A stretch of DNA of 64,000 nt, from the NCBI RefSeq assembly GCF_023499255.1, contig NZ_CP092183.1, positions 4,708,501 to 4,772,500 on the forward strand. The letters are read 5' to 3'. Made by a program: the position numbers and the translations under genes. Position 1 is the first letter of the stretch; each line of letters opens with the position of its first letter. Under the pieces are notes generated by a model. It did not search any database and had not been told where the DNA came from. It saw only the letters and a list, made by a program, of their open reading frames with translations. Below are positions 37,275 through 45,567 of this stretch, in pieces. Origin of the DNA: Couchioplanes caeruleus. GTDB lineage: Bacteria > Actinomycetota > Actinomycetes > Mycobacteriales > Micromonosporaceae.

Positions 37275-39191
37275 TCAGGACGACCCGGGTACGGCGGCGC
37301 GCGGCAGCCGGACGGTGAAGGTGGTGCCCTCGCCCACCTTCGAGTCCACCTGGACCGTGCCGCCGTGCTCGGTGACGATCGTGCGCACGATGGCAAGGCC
37401 CAGCCCGGAGCCCTGCACCGCCTGGTCCATCGCGTTCGCCGCCCGGTGGAACGGCGTGAACAGGCCGGGCTGGTCCGCCTCCGGGATGCCGATGCCGGTG
37501 TCGGTCACCTCCACCACGGCGGTGTCCCGGTCGGCGTGCAGCCGGTAGCCGACGTGCCCGCCCGTACCCGTGAACTTGACGGCGTTGCCGAGCAGGTTGC
37601 GCAGCACGTGCCCGAGGCGCCGGGCGTCGCCGTCCACCCACAGCGCGGCGGTCTCACCGGTCAGATCGATCCCGCGGGACCGGGCGACCGGCTCGATCTC
37701 GGCGTGCACCGTCGCGGCTACGGCGGCCAGGTCCACGGGTACGGCCCCGGCCTCGCGCGACGCGCCGCTGCGGTCGAGCAGCAGCAGGTCCGACACGGTG
37801 TCGTGCAGCCGGTGGGCGTTGCGCAGGATCGCGGCGACGCTGCGCCGGTGCAGCGGCGGCAGCTCCCCGCCCTCACCGTCGGCGAGCATCTCGGTGTAGC
37901 CCAGGATGCTGGTCAGCGGCGTCCGCAGCTCGTGGGTCACGGTGGCGACGAACGCATCCTTGCGCTCGTCGAGGACCCGCAGCTCGCTGATCAGCCGGGC
38001 CTGGCGGTGCTGCAGGCGCTGCTGGCGTACCGCGTGCTCGATCTCGCGGGCGGCGCCGGCGAGCAGCCGGCGCTCGTGGGCCGTCCACTCCCCCGGCTCG
38101 CGGCGCACCGCGTAGACCAGCCCCGGCGGGCAGTCGGCGTCGCCGCCGAGCGGCACCGCCATCGCTCCCTCGACGTGCGGCACGGCCATGACGGCGCCGG
38201 GAACGCCGGCGAGCACGTCGCGGACGGTACGCGGCGACAGCGACGGCGCGTCCGGCGGCCAGCAGGCGCTGATGCCGTGCGCGGAGTCGAGCGAGATGCG
38301 CCCGTGCACGGCGTCGGCGCCGAGGGCCTCCGCGATCAGCCGCGCCACCTGGACGGCGCCGGCCGTGACGTCGGAGCTGTCCCGGATCGCCGCGGCGACG
38401 GCCTGGCGCAGGTCGGCGCGCACCAGGCGGGCCTCGTCGGCGGTGAGCAGCCGTTGCACCTCGTCGGCGAGCCGGTTGACCGACACGGCCACCGCCTGCA
38501 TCTCGGGGTCACCGGCGGGTACGGCCCGCGCGCCGAGGTCGCCCACCGTGAGCCGGTGCAGCGTGGCGCGGACCTGGTCCAGCGGGGCGAGCAGCGACCG
38601 GCGGGCCCATCCGGCGAGCGCCAGCGTGACGATGAGGAACACCGCGCCGAGGCCGGCGAAGACGAGCTGGGCGATCCGGGACTCGGTCCGCGCAGCGGCC
38701 GCGGCGGTGGCCTGCTCGGCGCGTACGGCCGCGTCCACCGCCGCGTTCGCGTCGCGCAGCTGGTCGAAGAGCTCCTTGCCGCGCTGGGTCTGCGGGAAGC
38801 CGGGGTCGGCCTCCCCGGCGTTGACGACCGGGGTGGCGTACGCGTACAGCCACTGCGAGGCCGCCGCACGCTCGACGGCCACCAGCCGCAGCACGCCCGG
38901 GTCGGAGGTGTTCGCGGTGATCTCGTCGAAGGACGTGAAGGCGCCCACCCGGCCCTGCTCGTACGGCTCCAGGAACAGCGGGCGGCCGGTGAGCTGGAAG
39001 CCGCGGACGCCGGTCTCCGCGTCGGTCATGTGCTGCAGGGCGGCGGTGTTGGCGTCGCGGGCCCGCTCCAGCCGCTCGGCCCGCTCGGCGTGCCGGTCCT
39101 GCAGCCGGTCACCGGCGACGAGCTGCACGGTGACGACGGCGAGGAAGAGCAGGATGAGCGTGGCGAGGCCGGCGACGGCGCGGCGCCGCAT
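37275..39191 (-). CDS. CHASE3-HAMP-GAF sensor histidine kinase
   Basis: 638 residues. TM1 (6-26), CHASE3 extracytoplasmic domain (about 35-175, with TDAETGVRGFQLTG), TM2 (about 183-205), HAMP, a GAF-like domain (about 265-390), then HisKA with [17 protein letters not shown] and HATPase with NLLGNAVKFTG, DTGIGIPE and [12 protein letters not shown] at 39191 follows GTGAGGTGG; an in-frame GTG at 39200 is possible. It begins 10 bases after the next kinase on the same strand. No response regulator is adjacent. Confidence 0.92.
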   Translation of the reverse strand: MRRRAVAGLATLILLFLAVVTVQLVAGDRLQDRHAERAERLERARDANTAALQHMTDAETGVRGFQLTGRPLFLEPYEQGRVGAFTSFDEITANTSDPGVLRLVAVERAAASQWLYAYATPVVNAGEADPGFPQTQRGKELFDQLRDANAAVDAAVRAEQATAAAAARTESRIAQLVFAGLGAVFLIVTLALAGWARRSLLAPLDQVRATLHRLTVGDLGARAVPAGDPEMQAVAVSVNRLADEVQRLLTADEARLVRADLRQAVAAAIRDSSDVTAGAVQVARLIAEALGADAVHGRISLDSAHGISACWPPDAPSLSPRTVRDVLAGVPGAVMAVPHVEGAMAVPLGGDADCPPGLVYAVRREPGEWTAHERRLLAGAAREIEHAVRQQRLQHRQARLISELRVLDERKDAFVATVTHELRTPLTSILGYTEMLADGEGGELPPLHRRSVAAILRNAHRLHDTVSDLLLLDRSGASREAGAVPVDLAAVAATVHAEIEPVARSRGIDLTGETAALWVDGDARRLGHVLRNLLGNAVKFTGTGGHVGYRLHADRDTAVVEVTDTGIGIPEADQPGLFTPFHRAANAMDQAVQGSGLGLAIVRTIVTEHGGTVQVDSKVGEGTTFTVRLPRAAVPGSS

Positions 39192-39201
39192 GGAGTCCAC
39201 C

Positions 39202-40842
39202 TCACGCCCCCGGCAGGGTGAACGTGACCGTGGTGCCGCCGCCGGGCGTCGCGGCGGCCCAGATCCGGCCGCCGTGGCGCTGCACGATGCGCTGGCAGGT
39301 GGCCAGCCCCACCCCGTGCCCGGGGTTCTCGGCCTGGACCTGGGCGAACATCTCGAACACCCGGTGCCGGTCGGCCTCGGGGATGCCGATGCCGTTGTCC
39401 GCGACCCGGATCCGCCACTCGCCGGCGCGGCACTCGGCGTCGACGGTGACGGTGCTGGGCACGCCCGGGCGGCGGTACTTGACCGCGTTGCCGACGAGGT
39501 TCTGCAACAGTTGCCGCAGCAGGGTGGGGTCGACGGCCAGAACCGGCATGCCGGGGCCGACGGTGACCGTGGCACCCGCGGCGGTGATGCTGTCGCGCAG
39601 GTCGGTGATGGCCAGCTCCGCCACCTCGCGGACGTCGGCCTTGTCGCGCCGGCAGGGTTCGCTGCCGGCCCGGGCGTACGTCAGCAGCGCCTCGATGAGG
39701 CCCTGCATGCGGTCGACCGCGCGGGTGCCGGCGGCGATCCACTGGTGCCCCTGCTCGTCGAGCACGTCGCCGTACGCGTCCTCGAGCAGCTCGAGGTAGC
39801 CGTTGACGACGGCCAGGGGCGCGGCGAGGTCGTGGCTGACCACCCCGGCGAACTGCTCGAGCTCGGTGTTGGAGCGGCGCAGCTCGGCGATGGTGTCGGC
39901 GAGCTCGGCATGGGCCCGCTCGAGGGCGCCGCGCTGTTCGCGGTCCGCGGTCACGTCCGTCATGGCGACCACGGCGCCCAGCGGCGTGCCGTCGGCGGTG
40001 CTCAGCCTGCGGCCCCCGGCGACGACGTGCCGCGCGGGCCGGCCCGCGGGCTGGATGAGCATCTCGGCACCGCGCACGGCGCCGCCCCGCAACGCCTGCA
40101 TCAGCGGGATCTCGCTGACCGGCAGCGGCGTGACGCCGTCGGTGCGGAACAGCCGGTACCGGTCGCTGAAGTCGCCGGGCTCCACGCCGGGGTCGGCGTC
40201 CCGCCCGTGCCAGTCGCGGGCCGCGCGGTTGAACAGGGTCAGGTGGCCGTCCGGGTCGGCGGCCGCCACGGCGACGTCGATGGTCTCCAGGACCGCATCG
40301 GTGAACTGCTGGCGGGCCTCCGCCTCAGCGGCGAGCCGCGCGTTGAGACGGGCCTGGCGGCGGCGCTCGAACAGGGCGAGGATCACCTGCGCCAGGTCCT
40401 TGAGCCGGTCGATCTGCTCGGCGGTCAGCTCACGGCGCTGCGAGTCGAAGACGCAGAGGGTGCCGAGGGCGTGTCCCTGCGGCGTGACCAGCGGCGCGGA
40501 GGCGTAGAAGCGCACGTCGGCGTGCACCCCGGTGACCCAGGGGTTGCGGGCGTACACCGGGTCGAGGCGGGCGTCGGGCAGGTAGACGACTTCGCCGGCC
40601 TCGAAGCGGACCGCGCACATCGATTCCGAGCGCGGTGAGTCGCCGCCCTCGAAGCCCGTGGTGGTCAGCTGGCACTGCCGGTTCTCGTCGATGAGGTTGA
40701 GCGTGGCGGTGGGCACGCCGGCGACCATCGCCGCGACCCGGACGACCGCCTCCAGCTCGTCGTCGGCGGGCTCGTCGAGCAGGCGGTACTCGTGCAGCGC
40801 CGCCAGCCGCTGCCGCTCGTTCGCGCTCACCGTGCGGTCCAC
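39202..40842 (-). CDS. GAF-PAS soluble histidine kinase
   Basis: 546 residues, no membrane segment. N-terminal GAF domain of the type ALHEYRLLDEPADDELEAV (about 15-165), PAS domain (about 175-290), HisKA with FAGVVSHDLAAPLAVVNGYLE and HATPase with NLVGNAVKYRRPG, DNGIGIPE and GHGVGLATCQRIV. The H-box HDLAAP is the bacteriophytochrome-like variant. GTG at 40842 has GGGAGG touching it; GTG at 40830 (SANERQRL) is an alternative with 12-base spacing. Upstream partner of the CHASE3 kinase in one transcription unit; cognate regulators unknown. Confidence 0.9.
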   Translation of the reverse strand: MDRTVSANERQRLAALHEYRLLDEPADDELEAVVRVAAMVAGVPTATLNLIDENRQCQLTTTGFEGGDSPRSESMCAVRFEAGEVVYLPDARLDPVYARNPWVTGVHADVRFYASAPLVTPQGHALGTLCVFDSQRRELTAEQIDRLKDLAQVILALFERRRQARLNARLAAEAEARQQFTDAVLETIDVAVAAADPDGHLTLFNRAARDWHGRDADPGVEPGDFSDRYRLFRTDGVTPLPVSEIPLMQALRGGAVRGAEMLIQPAGRPARHVVAGGRRLSTADGTPLGAVVAMTDVTADREQRGALERAHAELADTIAELRRSNTELEQFAGVVSHDLAAPLAVVNGYLELLEDAYGDVLDEQGHQWIAAGTRAVDRMQGLIEALLTYARAGSEPCRRDKADVREVAELAITDLRDSITAAGATVTVGPGMPVLAVDPTLLRQLLQNLVGNAVKYRRPGVPSTVTVDAECRAGEWRIRVADNGIGIPEADRHRVFEMFAQVQAENPGHGVGLATCQRIVQRHGGRIWAAATPGGGTTVTFTLPGA

Positions 40843-41271
40843 CCTCCCATCGTGGTGCCGTCGTGAGGTAGTTCGGCCGGAATTCGGGTGATCTGAAGGA
40901 CGGGAGCCCGCACGCTCAGTGCACAGTCCTGTGAGCTTCCTGAAAGTTGTTACCGATCCGTAACCTTTGGCTCACGCATACTTGTGGTGACGATCACACC
41001 GCAGGCCGCGGGCCGATGTGTCCTTTACCGACGCATCTCGCGGGCCACATTCTCGTCATTCATCACGCTGCGTAAGCGATCTTGTTTCAAGAACGTTACC
41101 GGCCGGTAGCCAGGCCTCTTGTTCCCACCGGGCGGGACAGGCAACATTTCCCGCACGTCAAGACCGGCCGCATCGACGGGTCTCGCTTGCACGACCTGGA
41201 GTCGACCGCGGTGCGAGCCGTATGGCGGTGCGGCCGAGCCGTTACCCCATCAGTACGTACGAGGAGGATCC
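40843..41271. other. 430-bp intergenic region with two palindromes
   Basis: No gene supported. Lower GC. Contains GTTAC-N6-GTAAC (40949-40964), the perfect palindrome TACCGGCCGGTA (41097-41108), and a -10-like CATACT at 40977-40982. The distance from these to the GTG at 41272 leaves a 5' UTR of 160 bases or more; no known riboswitch was recognised in it. Confidence 0.5.
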
Positions 41272-41901
41272 GTGAAGGATGCGCAAGGCGGTCCGGCATA
41301 CGGTCGCACCAACTGGCGCCGTTTTGCCGTAGCGGCGGTGGTACCCGTCGCGGCAGCCGGTGCCTTGGTCGTCGGGATGGCCAACGGGGCGTTCGCCGCC
41401 TCGTTCACCGTCTCCGGTCAGTCGTTCAAAATCTCCGCCGACAAGCTCGAGGGCACCGGCTTCGCCCAGTACGGTGACAAGGACACGACGGCGAACGGCA
41501 CCGACATCCCGGTGGCTGTCTCCGGCATCTCCTCGGCGAAGCTCTACAACCTGTGCCAGTCGGTCAAGATGCCCGGGCTGCCCGTCAGCCTGACCATCCG
41601 GGCGGGGCGCGAGGCCGGCAAGCCGGCCGAGGCCACCGACCTGCTGATCGGCATGAGCGAGCTCAGCGGCGACGCCGAGTTCACCAGCATCAACATCGGC
41701 CAGGACGCCAGCACGCTGGGCCTGGGCGGCAAGGACGCCAAGGGCAAGGCGGGCACCTTCGGTCAGGAGGCCAAGGGCGTCACGATCACCGACCTCCGGC
41801 AGATCTCGACGTCGACCTCGGCGGGCACGTTCAAGCTGAAGGGCCTGAGCCTCAAGGTGAACGGCCCCGGCGCGGACGGCAAGCCGGCGGAGTGCTTCTG
41901 A
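41272..41901 (+). CDS. DUF6230 family exported protein
   Basis: 209 residues. A Sec-type signal anchor (RRFAVAAVVPVAAAGALVVG, ending AFA) precedes a beta-rich domain: SFTVSGQSFKISADKLEGTG, KLYNLCQSVKMPGLPVSLTI, TFKLKGLSLKVNGPG. This matches the actinomycete DUF6230 family, of unknown function, that is usually encoded just before a DUF6114 membrane protein, as here (88 bases apart). GTG at 41272 follows GAGGAGGA. Likely surface-located. Confidence 0.85.
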   Translation: MKDAQGGPAYGRTNWRRFAVAAVVPVAAAGALVVGMANGAFAASFTVSGQSFKISADKLEGTGFAQYGDKDTTANGTDIPVAVSGISSAKLYNLCQSVKMPGLPVSLTIRAGREAGKPAEATDLLIGMSELSGDAEFTSINIGQDASTLGLGGKDAKGKAGTFGQEAKGVTITDLRQISTSTSAGTFKLKGLSLKVNGPGADGKPAECF

Positions 41902-41989
41902 CGCACTACCCGAGGCCCGCGGATCGCACCGTCCGCGGGCCTCACCCATGCCGGTCGCATCCCGGCACCGTTCGACGAGGAGGACGTAC

Positions 41990-43657
41990 GTGGCACCACC
42001 AAGCACGCCGCCCGGCGGCTTCCGCCACTGGCGGCGCAGCCGGCCGTTCTGGGGCGGGCTCCTGCTCGTGCTCGCCGGGCTGGAGCTGTTCCTCAGCGCC
42101 AACCTGACGCTGGGCGACCTGCAGGTGCACTTCGGGCCGCAGGGCTTCCTCTCGTACCTGCTGCCGCTGATGCTGCTGCTCTGCGGCGTGCTGACCTGGG
42201 TCAGCCCGGCCCAGCGGCTGTTCTACGGGATCCTCGGCCTGCTCACCGCGGTGTACTCGCTGATCGGGCTGAACTTCGGCGGCTTCGGGCTGGGCATGCT
42301 GCTCGGCATCTTCGGCGGCGCGCTGGTGCTGTCCTGGTCGCCGGCCCACCTCCAGCCGGTGGCTCAGACCCCGGCGGACGGCGCCGGCACCGGTGACCCC
42401 GACGCGACCGCGCACCTGGACGACGCCGACGCGGACACCACCGCCCCCGCCGCGGAGCTGCCGTACGGCGCCCCGGCGGAGGAGGACCTGCGCCCGTACC
42501 CGGCCGCCCCCGACGAGACGCGCCCCGACGACACCGCGGTGCTGCGCCCGGCGAACAGCTCCGGCCTCGTACCCGGCTTCTCCAGCGACGGGATGACCCC
42601 GGCACCGGACGACCCCGAGCAGCCGCCCCGCTCCGGCGGATACCGCAAGGCGTTCGTCATCACGCTCGTACCGCTCGTCGTCACCACCGCCGTCCTCGTC
42701 GCGGGCGGGCGCACCCCGGCCCGCGCGGACGACGACTGCCCCGATGGCCTGCCGTCGCGCTCGGTCGCGGCCGCCGCCAAGGAGAGCGTCAAGCAGTCCC
42801 CCGCCGCCGCGAAGGCGCGGGCCAAGGCGCACGCGTCGGCCAGGACCGTCCGCAAGAGCGCCACGCCGGCCACGCCGGGCAAGAGCTCACCGGCGAAGGC
42901 CGACGAGCCCGAGGAGGACGACCCGAGCAGGACCGGCAACCCCGTCGTCGACGGCTGGAACGGGCTGGTCGACGGCGTCGGTGACCTGCTCGGCATCGGC
43001 GACGACGAGACCACGGACCCGTCGGCGAGCGCCACCCCCAGCGCGCCGGCGACGGAACCGTCCGCGCCGGCCACCTCCGCGCCGGCCACCGAGGGGCCGT
43101 CCGCCCCCGTGCCGCAGCCCAGCGGCAAGCCCTCGGCGGACCCCTCCGGGTCGCCGGCGGGCTCGGCGTCCGCGTCCCCGGCGCCGAGCTCGTCCGACAT
43201 CCCGTGCCTGGGCCCCCGGGTGTACAAGGAGGCCGGGCCGGACGACGTGCCGCAGGTGTCGGTCAAGGGCGGCACCCTGGAGACCGACCGGCTCACCATG
43301 TACAACTCGACGTACGACGGCGTGATCGACCTGACCACCGCCGAGGGCACCGTCAAGGCGCTCAAGTTCAGCATGGACAAGGCGGTCAACAAGCCGTTCA
43401 AGCTGACGATCCCCGAGCAGGGCGGCGCCACCACCCTGATCGAGAGCAAAGAGCTCATCACCGACGGCAACGTGCGCTTCTACACCCCCAGCTTCAAGGG
43501 CAAGCTCTTCGGCCTCATCCCGGTGACCTTCACCCCGGAGTCGCCGCCGCCGCTGACGCTGCCGGTGCTGTGGTTCACCGACGTGACGATCAACCTGGCC
43601 TTCGTCCGCTGCGACACGCTCACCGCCGAGCCGCTGGACGTCAGCGAGAAGAGCTAG
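41990..43657 (+). CDS. DUF6114 membrane protein with exported C-terminal domain
   Basis: 555 residues. Four N-terminal helices (about 18-105, RPFWGGLLLVLAGLELFLSA onward) form the DUF6114 domain. A 100-residue acidic/Pro linker leads to a fifth helix (about 217-240, FVITLVPLVVTTAVLVAGG), a long Ala/Ser/Pro-rich spacer, and a C-terminal beta domain (about 405-555) with VSVKGGTLETDRLTMYNSTY. Most DUF6114 proteins known to me are much shorter, so the C-terminal extension is noteworthy; it loosely resembles the DUF6230 partner. GTG at 41990 follows GAGGAGGA. The stop overlaps the convergent DUF1992 gene by four bases. Confidence 0.82.
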   Translation: MAPPSTPPGGFRHWRRSRPFWGGLLLVLAGLELFLSANLTLGDLQVHFGPQGFLSYLLPLMLLLCGVLTWVSPAQRLFYGILGLLTAVYSLIGLNFGGFGLGMLLGIFGGALVLSWSPAHLQPVAQTPADGAGTGDPDATAHLDDADADTTAPAAELPYGAPAEEDLRPYPAAPDETRPDDTAVLRPANSSGLVPGFSSDGMTPAPDDPEQPPRSGGYRKAFVITLVPLVVTTAVLVAGGRTPARADDDCPDGLPSRSVAAAAKESVKQSPAAAKARAKAHASARTVRKSATPATPGKSSPAKADEPEEDDPSRTGNPVVDGWNGLVDGVGDLLGIGDDETTDPSASATPSAPATEPSAPATSAPATEGPSAPVPQPSGKPSADPSGSPAGSASASPAPSSSDIPCLGPRVYKEAGPDDVPQVSVKGGTLETDRLTMYNSTYDGVIDLTTAEGTVKALKFSMDKAVNKPFKLTIPEQGGATTLIESKELITDGNVRFYTPSFKGKLFGLIPVTFTPESPPPLTLPVLWFTDVTINLAFVRCDTLTAEPLDVSEKS

Positions 43658-44052
43658 GACGCGCGCGCCGCCCGGCGCTCCCGCCAGCCACGGACGACCT
43701 CGTCGGCGTCCAGCGGCGGCAGCAGCACGGGCGGCCCGTCCAGCAGGCCCGCGCGGGCCTTGCGCAGCTGCTCGTTGAGCGCCGCCACGTACGCCCGCAC
43801 CTCCGCCTCCGAGCGGCGCCGGTCCACCGTCTCGCGCAGGTCCTCGGCCTCACGGCGTACGGCCAGGGTGGGCGGCAGCGCGCCCGCGGTCGCCCCCTCG
43901 CGGCGCAGCCAGTCCTTGACCCACCAGTCCTCGTCGTACTCGCGGCCGTGGTCGCTCAGCGGCTTGCCGGAGCCCGGCAGGTCGTCGAACTGCCCCTGCT
44001 CCTGCGCCTCGCGGATCTTGCGGTCGATGTGCGACTCGTACCAGCTCGCCAT
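43654..44052 (-). CDS. DUF1992 (DnaJ homologue subfamily C member 28-like) protein
   Basis: 132 residues. The N-terminal ESHIDRKIREAQEQGQFDDL and LPGSGKPL are the DUF1992 signature; the rest is helical and charged. No J-domain is present. Function unknown. ATG at 44052. Convergent with the DUF6114 gene with a 4-base overlap. Confidence 0.9.
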   Translation of the reverse strand: MASWYESHIDRKIREAQEQGQFDDLPGSGKPLSDHGREYDEDWWVKDWLRREGATAGALPPTLAVRREAEDLRETVDRRRSEAEVRAYVAALNEQLRKARAGLLDGPPVLLPPLDADEVVRGWRERRAARAS

Positions 44053-44072
44053 GGCTGCCAGTCTACGGCGGG

Positions 44073-44381
44073 TCACGGCGGACCCGGCTCCACGAACAGG
44101 CAGGCCATCTCGGCCGCGGCGAGCGGGTTGCCGGCCGTCCAGGTGTGGCCCGGCCCGGTGCCCGCGACGGTCCAGGCGTCGACGAGGCCGTGGCCGGTCA
44201 GCGCGGCGACGCCCGCCTCGGCCGGTCCGGCGTTGAGGCCACCGGCGGCGACGGCGGCCCGGCCGCGGTGCCGGTCCAGCAGCTCGCACACCGCGGCGGC
44301 CCGCCCGGCGCGGGCGGCCGGCTCCCCCGGTTGCCACGGCGTGGGCGCGGCCGGCCGATCCACCGGCCATCGAACCCACAA
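44073..44381 (-). pseudogene. Remnant of an endonuclease/exonuclease/phosphatase-family gene
   Basis: A 102-residue frame whose middle (VCELLDRHRGRAAVAAGGLNAGP, GLVDAWTVAGTGPGHTW, NPLAAAEM) matches the C-terminal third of EEP nucleases. The usual GDLNA/GDFNA motif has lost its Asp (AGGLNAGP), the N-terminal two thirds are missing, and the conserved RIDYVF end is absent. It reads as a decayed fragment rather than an enzyme. Confidence 0.55.
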
Positions 44382-44431
44382 TTTCTATCGGTGAGGTAGG
44401 ATGGTGACCCGCCTCGACGAGGGAGCACGCC

Positions 44432-45505
44432 ATGTTCACCCTGACCGAACGGGCCGCCCGGCTGCTCATCGCCGACACCGCGCTCGCACCCGGCCGCCCC
44501 GGCTTCGTCGGCGCGGCCGTCGACCTGCTGATCTCCGAGCCCGGGCTGCCCGTCTCCCTGGCCGGCTCGCTGGCGGCCGAGCGGCCCCGGCTGCGGCACG
44601 GCTTCCTCACCGCACGCTCGCCCCGGGTGGTCGTGGTCAGCGGGCCGCCCTCGCCCGGCATCGACGCGGCGATCGCCCGGCTGGCCGACGACCTCCCCCG
44701 GGCTCTGCCGCTGATCGCCGGGCATCGCGTGGCCGTGCTCGAGGAGGCCTCCGACGACGCCGACCCGGCGCGGTCCGGGGTGCCCCTGGCGGCCACCGCG
44801 GGGGTCCGGGTGGGCCTCGAGGCCGGGCTGGACGAGGACGGCATGCTCGGGCTGCGCCGCCGCTGGACGCTCGCGCACGCCCTCGCGCCGGTGCTGGCGG
44901 CGGCCTTCGCCAACTCCCCGCTGCGCAACGGACGCCCGACCGGCTGGCGCAGCAACAGGCAGGCGCTGCGCACGCTGCCGCGCCGCACCGCCGACCCTCG
45001 CGCCGACTGGAGCGACCAGGTGCTCGGCGCGCGGGTCGCCGGCACGTCCCGTACCTTCCGCGAATGGACCGGCGCCGGCCCCGGCGCCCGCCCGTCGGTC
45101 CCCGACCTGACCCGCCACCTCGAGACGGTCCGGCCCCCGATCGCCGCCCGCCGGCACCTGGAGATCGACGTCGCCGACCGCCAGCCCGGCGCCGGCTGGC
45201 AGGTCGTCGTCGCGGTCACCGCCGCCCTGCTGGACGACCCGCGCGCGGCCGTCCAGGCGCTGACCGCCACGGAACCCCTGCGGACGACGCCGGGGCTGTG
45301 GGCGCGCGCCACCCGCGACGCGCTGAGCGATCCCGCGCTGGCCGCGGCCGCCCGGGCCTGCTTCGTGGCGGCGTACGAGTCGCTGGCCCGCCAGGGCGTG
45401 TCCCGCGGCGTCCGCGACGCGGTGGCGGCCTTCACCGAGCGGTACGTGCTGCGCGGCCGCTGCCCCGCCGACGACGTCCTGGACCGCGCTCGCGCCACCT
45501 CCTGA
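44432..45505 (+). CDS. EgtA-like glutamate-cysteine ligase homologue, probably catalytically degenerate
   Basis: 357 residues. The C-terminal half matches EgtA (first enzyme of ergothioneine synthesis) closely: AFANSPLRNGRPTGWRSNRQ, FREWTGAG, RRHLEIDVADRQPGAGWQVV, AVTAALLDD. The N-terminal half aligns in outline, but where EgtA has VGVELEW this protein has VGAAVDLLI, and where EgtA has a QVELSS-type strand it has RVVVVSGPP, so glutamates expected to bind metal and ATP are gone. It is also shorter than usual (about 400-430). No egtB, C or D is nearby. -10-like TAGGAT at 44397; ATG at 44432 follows GAGGGAG. May be a regulatory paralogue or a decaying copy. Confidence 0.72.
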   Translation: MFTLTERAARLLIADTALAPGRPGFVGAAVDLLISEPGLPVSLAGSLAAERPRLRHGFLTARSPRVVVVSGPPSPGIDAAIARLADDLPRALPLIAGHRVAVLEEASDDADPARSGVPLAATAGVRVGLEAGLDEDGMLGLRRRWTLAHALAPVLAAAFANSPLRNGRPTGWRSNRQALRTLPRRTADPRADWSDQVLGARVAGTSRTFREWTGAGPGARPSVPDLTRHLETVRPPIAARRHLEIDVADRQPGAGWQVVVAVTAALLDDPRAAVQALTATEPLRTTPGLWARATRDALSDPALAAAARACFVAAYESLARQGVSRGVRDAVAAFTERYVLRGRCPADDVLDRARATS

Positions 45506-45567
45506 GCCGCCGGGCACCGGTACAGCCATGACCCGGCGGGCGGGGGCCGCGGCCGTACGGTCGCTCC

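Noticed and set aside
40843..41271. c-di-AMP (ydaO-type) riboswitch before the DUF6230 gene
   Set aside because: The leader is long enough, but the conserved ydaO sequence elements were not recognised.
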